Shown here: positions 32,455-40,145 of the stretch, one piece after another
How positions within the stretch are numbered: position 1 is the stretch's first letter
Layout of the letters: the number at the start of each line of letters is the position of its first letter
NCBI GenBank assembly: GCA_027488755.1
Contig: JAIYAZ010000013.1
Coordinates: forward strand, 1-40,865
Direction of reading: 5' to 3'
Source of the DNA: Verrucomicrobiaceae bacterium
GTDB lineage: Bacteria > Verrucomicrobiota > Verrucomicrobiia > Chthoniobacterales > JAATET01
Length of the DNA: 40,865 bases
Notes under the pieces: model-generated
What the model was told of the DNA's origin: nothing
What the model saw: only the letters and a program-made list of their open reading frames with translations
Databases searched by the model: none
Translations under genes and position numbers: made by a program

Positions 32455-35400
32455 TGGGCGGAATCCTGGTTCCAAATGGACGAGGCCCCGCTGGCGGTGC
32501 GGAACTTGCGCACAATCATACCCGCCGCCGGCGGGAACGTCTCGCCGCCGGCGTTGAGCGCATCCGCCCCGGCGCGGCGCCACGTCCCGGCAGTGCGGTA
32601 ATAGACCCGGGCGGCGGACTTATTGTAGCCCGACTTCGAGTTGTCGAACACGAAGAGCTGGTCTCGCCGGTGGAGCGGAGACGTGCTTGGACTCGCCACA
32701 AAGGCACTCTCAAGCCCGAGCTGATCAAGTCGCAGCGACAAGGCGCGCGGAAGGGCCACCCAGTTATCCTGCGCGGATGTGGGGGTGGTGGTAAGGGGGG
32801 TGGTAAAGCGCCCGCCCCAGACCGATCCAACCTGGCTCCAAAGACGATCCCCGACGCCAAGGGGCTGACGGATAATGATCGGCTGCTCCGGGTAGATGGG
32901 CTCGTTATCGACGATCTGATTCGTGGCGGCGGCATACCAGTGCGAAGCCGTGAAGTAAAACGCCCGCGAGGCAGCGAGGTTAATGCCCGCAGCCATCGGC
33001 GGAACCATAAGCAGCTGACTTTTTCGCGCGAGGGGCGAGGTCGATGCCGAAGCCACCAGCGGGTTAACCGCCGTGCCCGACTGACCGGTCGGGAAAAGCG
33101 TCGCAAGCGTCCAGTATCGCCCGATCTCCACCAGATCGCCTGGGGCAACCGGGGAAAGGTTATCCCCATGGGAATCGATGGTGACGCTCCCCGACGTGTT
33201 GGCCACGATCTCGTAGTCCATGCCCCGTTTTGCTCCACTTAGAAGGCGAACGTAACCTCCCGCGGCCAGCGCGTTCACCGCAAAGCCGGCGTCGGTCGCG
33301 AGGTCAAAACGGCATTGGGAGGTTCCCACCGTCGTCGCTCCAGCAATGCTTGCCTTTACCGCGCCGGGCCGGCCGAGGGGCACGCTGACGATGGAGTCCG
33401 AACCCGCCTTAACGGGAATGCCAGAAACCCCAACCACGGACACGTCAAATCCAGCAAGCTGCTGAAGCTCCCACGCTAATCTCGCGGCGTAGTATGCATG
33501 CCCGGCGGTCGAGGGATGGGTGCCATCGCTGGGAGCGGAAAAACTCACCGAAGGGGCACTCACGTAACCAACCCCAGGAGCAGACACGGTCGCGCCGATT
33601 ACGACGTATCCAAACCCTGCCACCCCCGCGGCTCCACACCCACCGCCCCCGACAAGACTCACCCGGGGCTCGCACGTGTAGCCTGCGCCCTGATTCGTAA
33701 CGGTAATCCCCGTGAGTGAGCCCTCCGAGACACTCGCCACCGCAGTCGCTCCGGAGCCGGTCGTATCGCCGGGGGCGTTGACGATTTCCACGGTGGGCGC
33801 GCTGGCATAGCCCCGCCCACCCGCCAGGGGCGTGACCGAAAACACGCGCCCATCCACGAGGGCAGTCGCCGTCGCCCCGGTTCCGCCCCCGCCCGTGAAG
33901 GTCACTGCGGGGACGCGGTCGTAGCCCGATCCCCCGTTGGTGACGCTGAGGGATACGACCGAACCTCCGCTGACCTGCGCCTTGCCCGCGGCGGCGATTG
34001 TGGGGTGATAGGATTGTTTGTTTGCCGCGGTGATCCAGAAGTTGCCGGGTTCGGTCGGATCGATGAACGGCAATCCCCGCGCCTCCGCCGCGGCCTTGAT
34101 GCCCGCGCGGACCTCACCGAGGCCCGGAACCGCCGACGCATTGGGCCACCAAGGCCCAACCACGACGATCCGGGTATTCGGCAGAGCGGAAAGAATCTCG
34201 TCGTAAAGCAGGCCGGCCTCAGAATATAACGCCGCCTCGCCGTAGCCGCCGTCGTTGGTGCCGCCCGCGATGATCACGAGATCGGGATTTTGCCTGATGA
34301 TGTCGGTCTGCACACGGTCGCGAAGCTTCTTTCGCCCATTCGGGCCGGGGTTGAGATAGCCGGTGCCTCCGCTGCCGCTCATCCAGGTATCCCAGCCAAA
34401 TTTCTGCCGCAGCGAGAGGGCAAAGCCCCGCCAGGTGCCAAGCGCGCCGGTCCCCTCGGTGTAGGAGTCGCCGACGATGATCACCCGGGGCGGACGATTG
34501 GCCGCCGAGTAGCCCGGTGCCGCCCCGCCGCCGCCAACGGGGAAGCGCAGGGCCGAGAGGCGCACGAGGTAACTTTCCACGCGAATCCGTCGGGAGGCCG
34601 CATGGGGGAACGTGAGCCGGACGAAGCGCGGGAAACTCCCCGGTGTGCCCTCGACCGGCAGGCCGTTCGGCGAGGTCACCAGTTGGCCATCGACCCAGAT
34701 GCGCAGATACGGTGAGCCACCTTCCCGTTTGAAAACCATTTCCAAATCGGCGGCACCGGTCTGGAACTCGAACGCCCCGGGCATGACCGAGTTGGTCGAG
34801 TCGAGTCCCGTCGGCGCGAGGCAAAGGTCATTCGGATATCCGCTGCCGACCACCCAGACCGCGCTCTCAAGGTTGACGAAATCCGCGGGCGTGCCAGTGT
34901 AAAGAGAGGCTTGGGTCGCGTTCGCAAACGCGCTGGAGCCGGACTGGGCGATCACGGGTTTGCCGCTCGCCTCGGGTTGCCAGCTTTCGGCCGTCAGACC
35001 CGGAGTGCGCGGGGTGAACAGTCGCGCACAGTTCTCCCCAGTGAGCGTTCCCCCGCGACTCACCCGCAGTCGAAAAAAACGACTTGCCCCCGCAGCGGGC
35101 GCGGCGTTGTCCACGGCGGTGACATTGACCGGGGCGGACCCGACTTCAATGACCGACACTGCGGGCGATGTGGCGAGTGCCGCCCCCCCCCACGAACTGG
35201 CCTCGGTGCACCACGTCTTTAAATCGGAAGAACTCTGAAGGTGGTAGGCCACACCGGCGCGGTCGGAAAATCGGGGAAATTCGACGCGCAAGGATCTGCC
35301 GGAGAGGGAGGGTAACAACGAATTCGTGGAAGCGGCGGAAAGCGGATCGCCGCCCACGGCATACTCGAAAAAATTGGGCAACCCGTCCCAGTCGGGGTCG

Positions 35401-35567
35401 GCGTCGTTGGCGGCGACCCCGGAATTTGCGGACGCCCCGAAATGGGCGCTTCGCCACGCCTCGACGGCCGGTTCGGCCCCTAAGTCTGCACTCAAAGCAC
35501 CGAGACCGACCAGCAGTGCACGCGCAAGCCAACCACAACGGATCCCCACCCGCGAAGCGCAGCTCAT
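32451..35567 (-). CDS. Secreted SGNH hydrolase with inserted repeats and TIGR02597-like C terminus, 1038 aa
   Basis: The signal peptide ([20 protein letters not shown]) leads to [20 protein letters not shown], a Ca-binding-type repeat common in planctomycetal and verrucomicrobial proteins, and a beta domain. The SGNH catalytic domain follows: VGDSYTEG with Ser at residue 368, GGTND with Asn at 438, and [10 protein letters not shown] with Asp 681 and His 684. The Asn-to-Asp spacing of 243 residues is far longer than usual, because four G-x-GY-x3-P-x-V repeats are inserted. Residues from about 715 to the end match the TIGR02597 layout: [32 protein letters not shown] and twice S-x-STSPL-x-R. The start ATG 35567 fits the signal peptide; GTG 35594 is an alternative. 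Likely activity: sugar ester or acyl hydrolysis, such as deacetylation. Confidence 0.85.
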   Translation of the reverse strand: MSCASRVGIRCGWLARALLVGLGALSADLGAEPAVEAWRSAHFGASANSGVAANDADPDWDGLPNFFEYAVGGDPLSAASTNSLLPSLSGRSLRVEFPRFSDRAGVAYHLQSSSDLKTWCTEASSWGGAALATSPAVSVIEVGSAPVNVTAVDNAAPAAGASRFFRLRVSRGGTLTGENCARLFTPRTPGLTAESWQPEASGKPVIAQSGSSAFANATQASLYTGTPADFVNLESAVWVVGSGYPNDLCLAPTGLDSTNSVMPGAFEFQTGAADLEMVFKREGGSPYLRIWVDGQLVTSPNGLPVEGTPGSFPRFVRLTFPHAASRRIRVESYLVRLSALRFPVGGGGAAPGYSAANRPPRVIIVGDSYTEGTGALGTWRGFALSLRQKFGWDTWMSGSGGTGYLNPGPNGRKKLRDRVQTDIIRQNPDLVIIAGGTNDGGYGEAALYSEAGLLYDEILSALPNTRIVVVGPWWPNASAVPGLGEVRAGIKAAAEARGLPFIDPTEPGNFWITAANKQSYHPTIAAAGKAQVSGGSVVSLSVTNGGSGYDRVPAVTFTGGGGTGATATALVDGRVFSVTPLAGGRGYASAPTVEIVNAPGDTTGSGATAVASVSEGSLTGITVTNQGAGYTCEPRVSLVGGGGCGAAGVAGFGYVVIGATVSAPGVGYVSAPSVSFSAPSDGTHPSTAGHAYYAARLAWELQQLAGFDVSVVGVSGIPVKAGSDSIVSVPLGRPGAVKASIAGATTVGTSQCRFDLATDAGFAVNALAAGGYVRLLSGAKRGMDYEIVANTSGSVTIDSHGDNLSPVAPGDLVEIGRYWTLATLFPTGQSGTAVNPLVASASTSPLARKSQLLMVPPMAAGINLAASRAFYFTASHWYAAATNQIVDNEPIYPEQPIIIRQPLGVGDRLWSQVGSVWGGRFTTPLTTTPTSAQDNWVALPRALSLRLDQLGLESAFVASPSTSPLHRRDQLFVFDNSKSGYNKSAARVYYRTAGTWRRAGADALNAGGETFPPAAGMIVRKFRTASGASSIWNQDSAQ

Positions 35568-35614
35568 AAATCTGCGGCCAGAAAGCAAATCCACCTATCT
35601 TAACGCAAACCAAT

Positions 35615-36955
35615 TCATCGCGGAAGAGGAAATGCCCCAGAAAAATAGTTGAAATTGGAACTGTCGTCCGCGTCGCTAATGGCGCGCTCACCTGAGTGCT
35701 TCAAGATGGTTTTGCCGTCGCGCAAGAGCCGGAAGCAGGGCACCCCGGGAGAGAAAAAGGGAGCACGCAGATGATGGACTCCGGCGGGGAGGTCCCAGGC
35801 TGCAGATTGTCTACCGAGCAGCATCTCAAAACGACCGGGCGAAGTCAAAAACACTGTTGCAAAGATCCCTTCCAGCAGATTCCCAACCCCCGAAGGAAAG
35901 GCCCGTCCCTCCGGGAACGCGTGCCCCAACGTCCGGGGATGCAGGCGGTAGAAGTAGCAGATGCGGTCATCGTCAATCGCGGGCGGCTTCCCTTTCTTGA
36001 ACCAATCGATGTAGTAGCGGGAGGCAGCCAGATACCCATCGTGGGGAATCACCTTCTGCGGGTAAGCCGGTTCGGCGGCGGGGTCGCCGGTCATCGCCAC
36101 GTAGGGCATCACGTAGCTGGCTTCCTGCCAATCGTTCCAGGTGACGATTTCCACCCATGGGGCCCCGAGGGCGATGGCGCTTTCCCACTCGGAGGCCATT
36201 GCTTCGAAGCCGTTGGTCTCAAACAGTCGATAGTTCGGAGGGTGGGAACCCCGGTAATACGGCGTGACACTCGCCATGTAGAGCTTACGGTTCGCCAGCC
36301 AAGTGCGGCCGATCCGCTCATTGCTCGCGCGGATTTGGTCCACCGTGCCGGCCGCCCCAAAATAGAAAAAACCATCGGAGCCCTGCCAGCGCCGAAAGAC
36401 GGCATTGATCTCGTCGCCTCCCGGGTGCTCGCTGGCTGGGTCGGGAAAATGGTAGGGGACGAAGAAAACTCCGTCGCCAAACCGTTCGCGCACGAAGGCC
36501 AGGACATTCCGCTGATCCCCGCCATAGGTCGAGAGCACCGGCTTCCCATCGACCTTGAGTTGGTTCGGATGGTCGCGAAACGATTCCACCATGTCGGTGG
36601 TCTCGTCGAACGTAAGGCCGGTTGTGAAATCCGCCGAAAGAAAGAGTTTAAACCCGGTGCCGAGCCGCGCGGCCGCCTCATAGAGCATCCGCGCGCGCGC
36701 CTTGTAGTGCGGCTCGCGTTTGCTCCACCCGCCGCAATTGAGGGCAAATCCGTCCAGCCCATAGGCTTGGGCAATGCGAATCTCGCGCTCAAAATCGCCG
36801 ACCGTGACCGTCCCGCCCGCAAACGGGCAGCAGACCATGTAGTGCGCAAAAACCATCTTGCGCACGGGCTGGGCCAGGGCTTTTGGCCCCCATATCCCTA
36901 GGCTGGCGACAAGCAGGATGGCGGCATGCCCGACGAAATTCGACGGATTGCGCAC
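35615..36955 (-). CDS. Secreted GH71-like alpha-1,3-glucanase family protein, 446 aa
   Basis: After a signal peptide (AAILLVASLGIWGPKALAQP) the protein reads MVFAHYMVCCPFAGG, ERE-I-RIAQAYGLDGFALNCG and FKLFLSADFTTGL, the start of the TIM barrel in glycoside hydrolase family 71 (endo-alpha-1,3-glucanases or mutanases). Later segments include GKPVLSTYGGDQRN, APWVEIVTWNDWQEASYV and a C-terminal beta domain ending NYFSGAFPLPR. The GTG at 36955 is the only start that gives a signal peptide and avoids the upstream cupin gene, eight bases away. Its location in an exopolysaccharide locus suggests an alpha-linked glucan or a trimming function. The catalytic residues are not pinned down here. Confidence 0.82.
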   Translation of the reverse strand: MRNPSNFVGHAAILLVASLGIWGPKALAQPVRKMVFAHYMVCCPFAGGTVTVGDFEREIRIAQAYGLDGFALNCGGWSKREPHYKARARMLYEAAARLGTGFKLFLSADFTTGLTFDETTDMVESFRDHPNQLKVDGKPVLSTYGGDQRNVLAFVRERFGDGVFFVPYHFPDPASEHPGGDEINAVFRRWQGSDGFFYFGAAGTVDQIRASNERIGRTWLANRKLYMASVTPYYRGSHPPNYRLFETNGFEAMASEWESAIALGAPWVEIVTWNDWQEASYVMPYVAMTGDPAAEPAYPQKVIPHDGYLAASRYYIDWFKKGKPPAIDDDRICYFYRLHPRTLGHAFPEGRAFPSGVGNLLEGIFATVFLTSPGRFEMLLGRQSAAWDLPAGVHHLRAPFFSPGVPCFRLLRDGKTILKHSGERAISDADDSSNFNYFSGAFPLPR

Positions 36956-36963
36956 GGGACAGG

Positions 36964-37290
36964 TTACTCGCCGCGGAGATACTTGTCGTTGGTCGCGCCG
37001 GGGATTTTCACCACGGTGGTGCTGACGGGAGTGAGGGTCCTGAAGTCGGTCCCCTCGCCCGGCGGGATGACGATGATGTCTCCCTCGCCGTAGCGGACGC
37101 CGTTCATTTCGACCTCGCCACGCACGATCACGGTGAACTCGGTGGCGATCTTGTGGTAATGCCACTCTTCGCTAAAGCCGGCGGGGTATTCCTTGACGGC
37201 GATTTCGACGGCCTCGGTGGCGAGGAGCGTGGGCTGGAAATTACCGATGAACCAGCCCTTGGTCATCTCGGAGAGTTTGGCGACTTGCAT
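36964..37290 (-). CDS. Cupin-domain protein, 108 aa
   Basis: This is a single small cupin barrel. The first cupin motif contains EEWHYHKIATEF, with His44, His46 and Glu51 as likely metal ligands. The second, GEGDIIVIPPGEGTDF, lacks the usual histidine and has Thr/Asp there instead. Such proteins are often sugar isomerases, epimerases or lyases, or small-ligand binders. The gene sits six bases after the nucleotidyltransferase gene and just before the GH71 gene, in a run of sugar-activation genes, so a role in sugar-nucleotide modification is likely but not proven. The start is the ATG at 37288-37290. Confidence 0.85.
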   Translation of the reverse strand: MQVAKLSEMTKGWFIGNFQPTLLATEAVEIAVKEYPAGFSEEWHYHKIATEFTVIVRGEVEMNGVRYGEGDIIVIPPGEGTDFRTLTPVSTTVVKIPGATNDKYLRGE

Positions 37291-37296
37291 GGGAAT

Positions 37297-38040
37297 TTAG
37301 TGGTGGGCTTCGCGCAGAAAATCCTCGTAGGCCGCGACGTCTCCGGGGGTCGCCAACGAGTGGTAGGCAGAGCGCGGAATCGCGTGCACGCCGATGCGGC
37401 GCTGGCGGAGAATGAGCTCATTATAGGCCGGGCAGATGAAGAAATGGCCGCCCACTTGAGCGTCCTTCTTGATCATCTCGGAGGCGGCGAGCACGAAATC
37501 CGCGCCTCGGGCGAAGTAATAGAAGCCGGCGGTGGCGAGCTTGCTGATCGGGCGCTTTTCCGCCGTCTCAATGACCAGGCCCTGCGCATCGGTCTTCACG
37601 AACGACCAGCGGGGATGCACATCCTCGAAGACGACGATGCCGCCATCGAGCGCGGCCTCACGGAACCCTCGCACAATCGCGGGAAGGTCGGCGTCAAGAA
37701 TCTGGTCGCCATTCACGATGATGAGCGGATCGTCGTTGTCGATGTGACTGACGGCCAGCAGGGCACTGCAAGCGGCACCGGCGTTCTCGCCGCGAACGTC
37801 GAGCACGAGGGCGGCTGGGTCGAGCAGATGGACGACCGCCCCGATGTGGTGGCGGCGATTTTCCTCGGCCCGCAGGAGGCAAAGGAACCGGGCGCCCTCG
37901 TCCTGAAGCGGCGAGAGATGATCGAGCACATGGCGAATGAGCGGTGCTCCGGCGATCTCGACGAGGTTCTTTGGATAGAGGTGGCCGGCGTCGGCAAATG
38001 CTTGGCTGCCCCCGGATAAAAGAATAAGGACATTGATCAT
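37297..38040 (-). CDS. Sugar nucleotidyltransferase-like protein with altered G-loop, 247 aa
   Basis: The protein has the Rossmann-like fold of sugar-1-phosphate nucleotidyltransferases: MINVLILLSGGSQAFADAG, YPKNLVEIAGAPLIRHVL, AACSALLAVSHIDNDDPLII and VNGDQILDADL, with the metal Asp. The nucleotide loop reads GGSQAF instead of G-x-G-x-R-F, losing the Arg that contacts the triphosphate. It resembles the first 245 residues of the 30387 fusion (AAC-x-x-LLA, IDNDDPL and HPRWSF/HPKWSY are shared), so the two are paralogues. It starts at ATG 38040 overlapping the HAD gene stop in ATGA. It could be a cytidylyl- or guanylyltransferase, or a catalytically altered partner. Confidence 0.82.
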   Translation of the reverse strand: MINVLILLSGGSQAFADAGHLYPKNLVEIAGAPLIRHVLDHLSPLQDEGARFLCLLRAEENRRHHIGAVVHLLDPAALVLDVRGENAGAACSALLAVSHIDNDDPLIIVNGDQILDADLPAIVRGFREAALDGGIVVFEDVHPRWSFVKTDAQGLVIETAEKRPISKLATAGFYYFARGADFVLAASEMIKKDAQVGGHFFICPAYNELILRQRRIGVHAIPRSAYHSLATPGDVAAYEDFLREAHH

Positions 38041-38669
38041 AATACGGACTCCGCGCGTTGAATTTCGTTCTGGATGTTGGCGTAGGTGACGTCGGTGGTT
38101 TCCTGCACGACGAGGAGGTGCGCCCCGGCGGCGCGCGCGGCGGCAATACCGTGCTCGTTGTCCTCCACGACGAGCGTCTCCTCAGGGGCGACGCCGAGAA
38201 TCGACATGGCCTTCACGTAGATTTCGGGGTCAGGTTTTCCTTGCGTGACGTCTTGATTACTGACGATGGTATCGAGATAGCCCTTGAGCTCGCTCTTTTC
38301 CATCATGACCTCGATGGAATTGCGGATCGAATTCGACGCGACGGCGAGCCTGTAACCCTCGGCCCGCAGGCGGGAAAGGGCGTATTCGTGCTGGAACACA
38401 GGTTTGCACCGCGCGTGGACGAGCTCCATGGTGTAGAGTTGCTTGAGGTCGTTTAGCATGCGATGCAGGCCGGCGGGCAACCCCTGCTCCCGGGTGAGCA
38501 TCTCGAGTTTCTTCCGAGTCGGCAGCCCGTCGAAAGTCACGAGATGGTCGTAGCGGCTAATATTGAACCCGAAAAGGTTCAGTGCCCGATTGAGGGCCTC
38601 GTAGTGCCAATCCTTGGCGTCGATAAGGACGCCGTCCATGTCAAATATGACTGCTTTGATCTTACTCAT
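38037..38669 (-). CDS. HAD-superfamily phosphatase or mutase, 210 aa
   Basis: This is a cytoplasmic haloacid dehalogenase-family enzyme. Motif I is VIFDMDGVLID with nucleophile Asp10 and acid/base Asp12; motif II is LAVASNS; the Lys is in QGKPDPEIYVKA; motif IV is VVEDNEHGIAAARAAGA. A helical cap lies at about residues 17-85 (C1 type), as in beta-phosphoglucomutase and sugar phosphatases. The neighbourhood of nucleotidyltransferases, cytidylate kinase and epimerase suggests dephosphorylation or isomerisation of a phosphorylated sugar or polyol that becomes part of the polymer. It overlaps both neighbours by four bases (ATGA). Confidence 0.9.
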   Translation of the reverse strand: MSKIKAVIFDMDGVLIDAKDWHYEALNRALNLFGFNISRYDHLVTFDGLPTRKKLEMLTREQGLPAGLHRMLNDLKQLYTMELVHARCKPVFQHEYALSRLRAEGYRLAVASNSIRNSIEVMMEKSELKGYLDTIVSNQDVTQGKPDPEIYVKAMSILGVAPEETLVVEDNEHGIAAARAAGAHLLVVQETTDVTYANIQNEIQRAESVL

Positions 38670-39298
38670 AGTTCAAAAAAGGCGACCGCTTCCTCCGGCA
38701 CATCACTGCAGAGCAGAAGCCCGTCCCAAGCGGCGACCCCAGCCTCACGCAGGCGGGTCCAAAGCGGGAGGTGGGGGCGGCGGTGGAGTTCGGGCGAGAC
38801 CAGACAAACCTGCTTGCCGGCGTCGAGATGCGCTCGAATCGCCAAGGGCGTGATCCAAGAATCGTCGAAAAACGCATCCACCCACACGCCCGACGATTCC
38901 GCGTAAAGCACCGGTGCGGGCTCAACGTCGCTGTGGCGGGTAAAAACGCGAAGACCGGCCTTGATCGACTGGATCGCGTCGGGGATCGACATATCGAAGA
39001 GAAAGTAGTTATCGACGCCATAGTCAGCAAACGCCTTGCTGAGAAGTTGCTGTAGACCGTCGGCTTTAATGTTGACGGCTAGAGGCAGATGGGCGTTTTC
39101 GGCGGCCATTTGATGGAAAAAATTCTCCGCGTCCAGTGCCTCCGCTCCCGGAAGATCGTGCGCGACAACCAGTCGGCCTTGCCGATCACGAAAGTCAGTT
39201 TCCGTGCCGAAGCCAAGCCGGAAAGAGCGCTCAAAAGCTTCGATTGAGTTTTTTTCGGAGGGATCTCTCCAGTAACCACGATGGCTAAGAATTTGCAT
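38666..39298 (-). CDS. Glycerophosphodiester phosphodiesterase-like protein, 210 aa
   Basis: This is a short PI-PLC-like barrel of the GDPD family. Visible residues are SHRGYW (His6, Arg7), KNSIEAFERSFRLGFGTETD with metal ligands Glu33 and Asp35, and GRLVVAHD with the second catalytic His47. Classical GDPDs cleave glycerophosphodiesters to glycerol-3-phosphate and alcohol. There is no signal peptide, so it acts in the cytoplasm. Placed between cytidylate kinase and a HAD phosphatase, it may process an alcohol-phosphate intermediate for the polymer; similar GDPD-like genes occur in some capsule loci. At 210 residues it is slightly shorter than the usual 240-250. The substrate is unknown. Confidence 0.82.
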   Translation of the reverse strand: MQILSHRGYWRDPSEKNSIEAFERSFRLGFGTETDFRDRQGRLVVAHDLPGAEALDAENFFHQMAAENAHLPLAVNIKADGLQQLLSKAFADYGVDNYFLFDMSIPDAIQSIKAGLRVFTRHSDVEPAPVLYAESSGVWVDAFFDDSWITPLAIRAHLDAGKQVCLVSPELHRRPHLPLWTRLREAGVAAWDGLLLCSDVPEEAVAFFEL

Positions 39299-39318
39299 TT
39301 TTTGAAAATTAAGTGACT

Positions 39319-39954
39319 TCAGTTCCCCGTATCCTTATCGCCGCGGGGAGAACGGACGTGAGTCATGATGAAATTCACGACGCCCGCAAGGTCATAGAGC
39401 CCGGTGTCGACAAAGACTGCGTCGGGTGCCATCGATGTGCGGCTACGGTCTCGTTCATCGCGGGATTGAATGGCATCGACGATGCCTTCTGCATCGCGCC
39501 TTTTCTGGCGAATCGCCGGCGAAGCATCGAGGAAGAATTTGTATTCGGCGTCCGGAAAAACCGCCGTCCCCATGTCGCGTCCTTCGGTCACACAATCTTC
39601 CCGGGCGGCAATTTCCCTCAGCAAACTCCCGACCCGGCGTCGAACGGCCGGGAATTGCGAAACGATCGACACTGCAGAGTTTACAGCTGGCAGGCTGAGT
39701 TCTGAGCCAAGAATGTGGCCTTCACACTGGATGATTTGAACCCCATCCCGCACATGGACGTGAAACTTCCATATCTTGAGTCGTTCCGCAATCCTCACCG
39801 AATCAGCGGGATCTATTCCTTCCCGAAGAACTGCCCAAGTTATCATGCGATACAGCAAGCCGGAATTCAAACATGCAAAGCCTAACTCTTTGGCCACCGC
39901 CGCAGAAACACTTGTCTTTCCTGACGCTGCCAACCCGTCAATCGCAATAATCAT
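39319..39954 (-). CDS. Cytidylate kinase-like protein, 211 aa
   Basis: The enzyme phosphorylates CMP or dCMP with ATP. The P-loop is IAIDGLAASGKTSVSAAVA at the N terminus, followed by LNSGLLYRMITWAVL. The nucleoside-binding segment is VTEGRDMGTAVFPDAEYKFF with FLDASPAIRQKRRDAEG (GRDMGT is diagnostic), and the C-terminal helix follows DRSRTSMAPDAVFVDTG. I chose the ATG at 39954 because GGAAGGA sits just upstream and the P-loop begins immediately; the longer frame to 40128 is not protein-like. At 211 residues it is a little shorter than E. coli Cmk (227). Its place inside a sugar locus, rather than beside rpsA, suggests a dedicated paralogue that recycles CMP from CMP/CDP-activated precursors. 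Confidence 0.88.
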   Translation of the reverse strand: MIIAIDGLAASGKTSVSAAVAKELGFACLNSGLLYRMITWAVLREGIDPADSVRIAERLKIWKFHVHVRDGVQIIQCEGHILGSELSLPAVNSAVSIVSQFPAVRRRVGSLLREIAAREDCVTEGRDMGTAVFPDAEYKFFLDASPAIRQKRRDAEGIVDAIQSRDERDRSRTSMAPDAVFVDTGLYDLAGVVNFIMTHVRSPRGDKDTGN

Positions 39955-40145
39955 TTTTTCCTTCCATTTTTTAACAGTTACTTCCGATTTTCTTTTACCA
40001 ACTTGAAAGAGCATAAAATCAGCCTTTGGCTTCCAAACGATGGGAGCCATCCTTGCAAATCGCCGGTGACGTTTCTCAAACCTCTCAACTTCTCCACCCC
40101 GCCATGCTTTCTGCGGGGATATTCTCAATAGGCATCAGCTGGAGG

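Noticed and set aside
36883-38019. 378-residue plus-strand frame across the cupin and nucleotidyltransferase genes
   Set aside because: It runs opposite two recognisable genes and crosses their boundary, so it is not a real protein.
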